A stretch of DNA of 34,060 nucleotides from Aquificaceae bacterium (GTDB lineage Bacteria; Aquificota; Aquificia; Aquificales; Aquificaceae), in assembly GCA_027079305.1 (NCBI GenBank), contig JALWVU010000074.1, positions 1-34,060 on the forward strand, in the 5' to 3' direction. Position numbers and translations under genes: made by a program. The notes beneath the pieces are model-generated. The model worked only from the letters and a program-made list of their open reading frames with translations, had not been told where the DNA came from and searched no databases. Of this stretch, positions 31,267 through 34,060 are shown piece by piece; the stretch's first letter is position 1, and each line of letters begins with the position of its first letter.

Positions 31267-33897
31267 TCATCTCCACCAGAGGGCTTTGGCTATCTCATCA
31301 AGCTCTACCCTTCCTTCGTCGATCCGGACTTTAGATCCGTCTTCCAGCTCGACCAGCCCGTCTTTGATACTTCTTATCCTTAGGCCTTTTATTAGGGACA
31401 GGGTCTCCGCAAGATCGATCTGTTTCTTCGGATAGAGCTTGTCGGGCCTGAAGTAAAACTTTCCATTCTCCTTTTCTACGCTGTGAAGGAGCTTCGTATC
31501 GACCGAGAAGAGGAATTCCTCGGGGAAGTTCTCGTGATCCTTCTCTATATCGTTGTACCTTATAGTTCTAAGTATGTCTTCATATTGCTCGAGTTCAAAG
31601 TATTTGAAAAAGCCACCTGCACTGCTCTCGTTGTATTCCTTTTTCACATCCTCCTCCTTGCTAATGCCGGATCTGTCGTAGGCTAAGACCTTCTTCATCC
31701 GTGGCAGGACCACCCTGTAGAAATGCTCCCCCATCTCTATACCTATCCACTTTCTTCCCAGCTTGTGGGCGACCGCGGTGGTGGTTCCCGAACCGAGGAA
31801 GAAGTCCAGGACGATATCTCCTCTATCCGATGTGGACTCTATGACCCTCTTGAGCAGGGCCTCCGAGTTCTGGGTCTTGAATCCGAAGGTGTCCTCGTAG
31901 GAGGGGATGTCCTTCCAGTTGTCCGTTATCTTCCTCTTTTCGGAAGTCAAGTACTCTACCCTCCAGTCGTCCGCTCCACAGTTCAGGCATCTGTCTACCT
32001 CAGATACACCGTAAACCTTCCTGCCGTTCTTGAGGCCCATGAACTTGAACCTTTCCTTCTCGTTTTTTAAGACCTCTTTCAGGAAGTTTTCTCCTCTTTT
32101 AAGCTCGTCGTAGTAGTAGACCGCCCCGCAGGCTCTGCACTTGAGCCTCAGGTATCTCTCCTTCAGGAGCTTGTCTACCTTCTCCTGCTTCAGGGAGAAG
32201 TGCTGTCCCTCTGGAGGATACAGCTTCTTTCCCAGGAACACCCTCTCTCTCGGGTTCCTCTCCTCCTGCTTTAAAAAGCCCGTCCACTTTATCTCCGAGA
32301 GTTTCCTCGGAACGAACAGGTCGTATCTCTTGACCTTCTCTTCACATTTTGAGTAGAAGTAGAGGAACTCGTTTTCTACCTCGAACTTGCCGGGCGTCCC
32401 TATGGCCTGCCTCTTCCTGTTTATCAGGATCTCGTTCCTGAAGTTTTCCTCTCCGAAGATCTCGTTCAGCAGTAATCTCACGTAAGCGTTCCCGTTGTAG
32501 TCACACCTCACGAATATGCTCCCTTCCTCCTTAAGAAGGTCCTTACCGAGCCTTATCCTGTTCTCGAGCATGGTTATCCATGTAGTGTCCTTGTAGTCCA
32601 CCAGATAGTCGTAGTCCGCGTCCTGACCCTTGTTGAAAGGAGGATCTATGTATATTGTCTGAACCCTCCCTTTGAATTTTGGCAGGATTGTGTTTAAGGC
32701 CTGAAAGTTTTCACTCTTTATCAGCCAGCCGTCAAGCTCCTCCTCGAGATTCTCAAAAAGGGAGAGTATCTCCTGCTCCAAGTCTTTGAAGTATCTGGTA
32801 TCCACGGGAAGGAATCTGTGCTTTTCGTTCAGCCTCAATCCATGGAGATCTCTGACAAGTATGTCTTCCTTTCGGAAAGAGCTCTCCACTATCCCGAGAT
32901 CTACCCACTCTTTAACCTGAGTATCCATATTCGGATGGGAGATGATCTTCTCTATTACTTGAATTCCTCCTTTCTTTTCTATCCTGTCAAGAGTGATCAC
33001 GTAGTTGGAGTTGAAAACAAAGCGGGGCTTGAGCCATACCTTTAAAAGCTCGTTTTCAAAGAGAGCTATCCACTTTATTATCCTGTGCGCTATCTCCTTG
33101 AGAACTTGGAGCTGTCTTATCCTCTTCTCCGTCCAGTAGGTAAACTCTTCCTGTCCCACGAAGCCGAAAACATACTGATACATCCAGAGATCGAACTGCT
33201 CCTTAAGGAACTTTTCCGCATCCTTACATATGAAGTAGTCCACTTTCCTCTGCCTTTCGAAGATCCCTATGGCTTTTCTTATGACCTCTTCAGGAGGTAC
33301 CTCCTCTGTGTATCTCTTGAGTCCGAGTTTCTTCTTTATCTCCCTCCTTATACTCTCCACCCTGGTCTCCCTGTTCCCTTCCCTGTATGCGACCTTCAGG
33401 ATAAGCTTCTTTTGATCCTTAAGATAGTCTTGGTAGGTGTATATGAGGGCTTTTTTCTCATTCCCCTTTTTGTATTCGAGGGAGGACACGGCAAAGAAGA
33501 TCTTAAAGCCTTCCACCTCTACCTCCATACTTCTCAGAAGTCTGTCCGTTTTTACGTAGTAATGACGGGAAGTCTTCCAATAGAGCCTCACGTCCGCCTC
33601 CCCGTATATGCGGTCGAAAACACTTGCGTGGTAAGGTGTAAGTGCCATCATAGGCGTCCCGGTATCGTTGAGGTATCTGTGGAAGAAATCGTAAAGTCTG
33701 TCGAGCAGTTCTTCCCTGAACTCGGGAAAGTCTCTGGTTCTGTCTTCTATGAACTTTTCCAGGTCTGGTTTTACTTTCTTTGTAAAGAACTTGCTTTTGA
33801 CTTTCAGCAGGTTTACGTATCCTCCCTCTCCCTCTATCTTCTCGCCCACGAAGGTCTCCTCGAGGAGTTCAAAGAACCTGTGTGTATTTTTATCCAT
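31267..33897 (-). CDS. Type III-like (beta-class) adenine-specific DNA methyltransferase
   Basis: An 876-residue enzyme that should transfer a methyl group from SAM to adenine N6. Motif IV is TIYIDPPFN (D418-F421) and motif I comes later, LDFFLGSGTTTAVAHKLG (D698, G702-G704); this order defines the beta class of type III Mod proteins. Between them is an insert with two CX2C pairs (C587/C590 and C637/C640), a probable zinc ribbon within the target-recognition part. About 380 residues precede the catalytic core, much more than in EcoP15I Mod (644 aa in total). It is the first gene of a five-gene minus-strand run. It starts at the ATG at 33897. Confidence 0.92.
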   Translation of the reverse strand: MDKNTHRFFELLEETFVGEKIEGEGGYVNLLKVKSKFFTKKVKPDLEKFIEDRTRDFPEFREELLDRLYDFFHRYLNDTGTPMMALTPYHASVFDRIYGEADVRLYWKTSRHYYVKTDRLLRSMEVEVEGFKIFFAVSSLEYKKGNEKKALIYTYQDYLKDQKKLILKVAYREGNRETRVESIRREIKKKLGLKRYTEEVPPEEVIRKAIGIFERQRKVDYFICKDAEKFLKEQFDLWMYQYVFGFVGQEEFTYWTEKRIRQLQVLKEIAHRIIKWIALFENELLKVWLKPRFVFNSNYVITLDRIEKKGGIQVIEKIISHPNMDTQVKEWVDLGIVESSFRKEDILVRDLHGLRLNEKHRFLPVDTRYFKDLEQEILSLFENLEEELDGWLIKSENFQALNTILPKFKGRVQTIYIDPPFNKGQDADYDYLVDYKDTTWITMLENRIRLGKDLLKEEGSIFVRCDYNGNAYVRLLLNEIFGEENFRNEILINRKRQAIGTPGKFEVENEFLYFYSKCEEKVKRYDLFVPRKLSEIKWTGFLKQEERNPRERVFLGKKLYPPEGQHFSLKQEKVDKLLKERYLRLKCRACGAVYYYDELKRGENFLKEVLKNEKERFKFMGLKNGRKVYGVSEVDRCLNCGADDWRVEYLTSEKRKITDNWKDIPSYEDTFGFKTQNSEALLKRVIESTSDRGDIVLDFFLGSGTTTAVAHKLGRKWIGIEMGEHFYRVVLPRMKKVLAYDRSGISKEEDVKKEYNESSAGGFFKYFELEQYEDILRTIRYNDIEKDHENFPEEFLFSVDTKLLHSVEKENGKFYFRPDKLYPKKQIDLAETLSLIKGLRIRSIKDGLVELEDGSKVRIDEGRVELDEIAKALWWR

Positions 33898-33923
33898 ACT
33901 TAATAAAAGCTTAACAGATACCG

Positions 33924-33952
33924 CCTATAGGTAAGGTGCCTGAGAACTGCAA
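33924..33952 (-). promoter_or_regulatory. Candidate promoter of the R-M operon
   Basis: On the minus strand TTGCAG (33952 to 33947) and TATAGG (33929 to 33924) are separated by exactly 17 bp, which would start transcription about 20 nt before the methyltransferase ATG. The -35 match is weak (3 of 6) and the -10 is 4 of 6. Confidence 0.35.
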
Positions 33953-34017
33953 ATCAGGAACAAAATGTGTTCAGAAACAAAATGTGTTCAGATGATTAGA
34001 TTCTACAGTCCTCAGGC
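33938..34017. repeat. Inverted repeat framing the tandem repeats upstream of mod
   Basis: GCCTGAGAACTG (33938-33949) is nearly repeated in inverted form at 34006-34017 (CAGTCCTCAGGC, 11 of 12 paired), with the pairing extending a little inward with one gap. The two arms enclose the tandem 17-bp repeat. It could be a regulatory structure or the scar of an insertion. Confidence 0.5.
33959..33992. repeat. Perfect tandem 17-bp repeat upstream of mod
   Basis: AACAAAATGTGTTCAGA occurs twice, head to tail, at 33959-33975 and 33976-33992. Each unit contains ACA-N5-TGT, and the first extends to the imperfect palindrome GAACA-N5-TGTTC, which resembles a dimer binding site. The pair lies directly upstream of the candidate -35 box of the methyltransferase. 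The remaining sequence to 34060 shows no gene I can call. Confidence 0.6.
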
Positions 34018-34060
34018 TCAACCCACAGCTACTACCCCCTATCCCCAGAAGGGACTCGGG

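Noticed and set aside
30585-31334. Plus-strand 249-codon frame opposite the putative nuclease
   Set aside because: The minus-strand gene has operon spacing, a GTG with GGAG upstream and a coherent nuclease-like motif; the plus frame runs into the end of the methyltransferase gene and has no recognisable feature.
33085-33903. Plus-strand 272-codon frame antisense to the methyltransferase
   Set aside because: The methyltransferase frame is continuous with catalytic motifs; the antisense translation is Leu/Phe-rich shadow sequence.
33959-33992. Start of a CRISPR array
   Set aside because: The two 17-bp units are directly abutting with no spacer, and the unit is too short for a CRISPR repeat.

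Overview
This 34 kb window looks like the chromosome of a chemolithoautotrophic thermophile of the Aquificales (Aquifex / Hydrogenobacter / Hydrogenivirga / Thermocrinis group). I infer this from the five-subunit 2-oxoacid:ferredoxin oxidoreductase cluster typical of reductive-TCA Aquificales, the heavy use of ATA (Ile) and AGG/AGA (Arg) codons, the very compact layout, and the mix of sulfur-carrier, Tat and inorganic-carbon genes. The genus cannot be fixed by eye. I saw no rRNA, tRNA, IS element or CRISPR array, and no gene-free stretch longer than about 160 bp.

Layout. 1-782: an AbrB/VapB-type antitoxin with a C-terminally truncated PIN (VapC) toxin. 783-3139 (minus): cstA, a small cory-CC-star-like protein and two tandem tatA genes, the first of them only 59 codons long. 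3192-6123 (plus): thiO, thiC and an unknown gene coupled to thiC. 6236-9974 (plus): five-subunit oxidoreductase delta-alpha-beta-gamma-epsilon behind a promoter with a perfect 18-bp palindrome, closed by an intrinsic terminator. 10064-16655 (plus): a small acidic protein, dabB, dabA, a PII-like regulator and a MagIII/EndoIII-type DNA glycosylase. 16624-18244 (minus): tusA-dsrE-dsrF-dsrH-queD. 18260-18927 (plus): a coiled-coil protein and an unknown protein. 18891-20204 (minus): a HIT hydrolase and ribF. 20301-20940 (plus): an intact AbrB/PIN toxin-antitoxin pair. 20937-24785 (minus): tetR, tolC-like, hlyD/emrA-like and a nitroreductase with a long helical N-terminal extension. 24833-25924 (minus): GAF-HD-GYP. 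25959-26687 (plus): unknown protein. 26684-33897 (minus): a restriction-modification-like operon (876-aa adenine methyltransferase, a stand-alone PD-(D/E)XK-like nuclease, a short Res-type helicase) that runs on without a break into a voltage-gated-type K+ channel with an RCK domain and a small outer-membrane barrel.

How the genes may work together. The oxidoreductase consumes CO2 and reduced ferredoxin for the reductive TCA cycle, while DabAB converts incoming CO2 to trapped bicarbonate (needed by bicarbonate-dependent carboxylases), probably under control of the PII-like protein. Positions 6236-16015 therefore read as a carbon-assimilation island. The Tus/Dsr genes relay sulfane sulfur. The most novel-looking locus is 26684-33897: a type III-like R-M system whose nuclease appears to be split off as its own subunit and which is tightly linked to an ion channel and a porin-like protein. 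A second general signal is that at least six genes have a TATAAT-like box only 7-9 nt before the ATG and no Shine-Dalgarno sequence, suggesting frequent leaderless transcription.
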